DNA from: Sycon ciliatum
Taxonomy: Eukaryota > Porifera > Calcarea > Leucosolenida > Sycettidae
Direction: 5' to 3'
Length of the DNA: 64,000 nt
Assembly (NCBI RefSeq): GCF_964019385.1
Contig: NC_088653.1
Coordinates: forward strand, 17,335,387-17,399,386
Part shown: piece by piece, positions 63,911-64,000 of the stretch
How positions within the stretch are numbered: position 1 is the stretch's first letter
Layout: each line of letters opens with the position of its first letter
Notes under the pieces: generated by a model
Databases searched by the model: none
The model's input: only the letters and a program-made list of their open reading frames with translations
Told to the model about the DNA's origin: nothing
Translations under genes and position numbers: made by a program

Positions 63911-64000
63911 CCGTAAAACCTGGCAACAGAGACCACTGCTGAAGGGACCTTCAAAAAGTGGTCTCTGTTGCCAGGTGGTCTCCTTATCCAGGGTCATTTG
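63911..64000 (+). mobile_element. TA MITE (ccgtaaaacctgg), left end, runs off window
   Basis: Starts after TA at 63909-63910 with an end related to that at 40600. The first about 70 bases already form a hairpin (cctggcaacagagaccac / gtggtctctgttgccagg). Confidence 0.6.

Overview
This is a repeat-dense eukaryotic nuclear window. It has spliced GT-AG genes, CT, GT and CTA microsatellites, homopolymers, many terminal-inverted-repeat (TIR) elements and LINE remnants. Conserved gene content (an ARF-family GTPase, a glycyl-tRNA synthetase 5' end and PC4-like genes) together with the invertebrate-type repeats points to an aquatic invertebrate metazoan. I cannot name the species from the sequence.

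Supported genes. An ARF1-like GTPase lies complete on the minus strand in four coding exons (48518 down to 44655). The first two coding exons of glycyl-tRNA synthetase, carrying the WHEP domain, are on the plus strand (58312-58368 and 63294-63395), and the rest lies beyond the right edge. Three near-identical PC4/SUB1-like genes sit in dispersed duplicated units (11093-11395, 26493-26792, 36072-36371). The left edge holds an open minus-strand frame made of W-G-HR-DGPA type repeats, and a two-exon orphan model follows at 702-1131. A two-exon fragment with a CXC (tesmin/TSO1-like) motif is at 19910-20680. A decayed Mutator-type transposase lies at 15422-16574, and two LINE 3' coding ends lie at 4094-4437 and 6840-7409.

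The most striking part is 8.4-10.9 kb. Two independent insertions are built from a 352-bp unit carrying an intact type I hammerhead ribozyme (five intact copies in all). Each insertion is flanked by a 12-bp target duplication, and each is a head-to-head composite of one strand followed by the other. They look like retrozyme-type elements copied from a circular or multimeric RNA. The second insertion sits in the 5' region of PC4 copy 1, and the empty site is preserved upstream of PC4 copy 2. A second, different hammerhead family occurs as two solitary, apparently broken copies at 42.6 and 49.3 kb.

Most of the remaining sequence is non-autonomous DNA transposons. I can read TIRs plus target duplications for Harbinger-like (TWA), hAT-like (8 bp), piggyBac-like (TTAA) and TA-duplicating families, and for an unassigned family with 6-bp duplications. 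Several are nested, and internal paralogues give exact empty sites. The PC4 copies differ from each other almost only by amino-acid-changing substitutions, which deserves a formal test.
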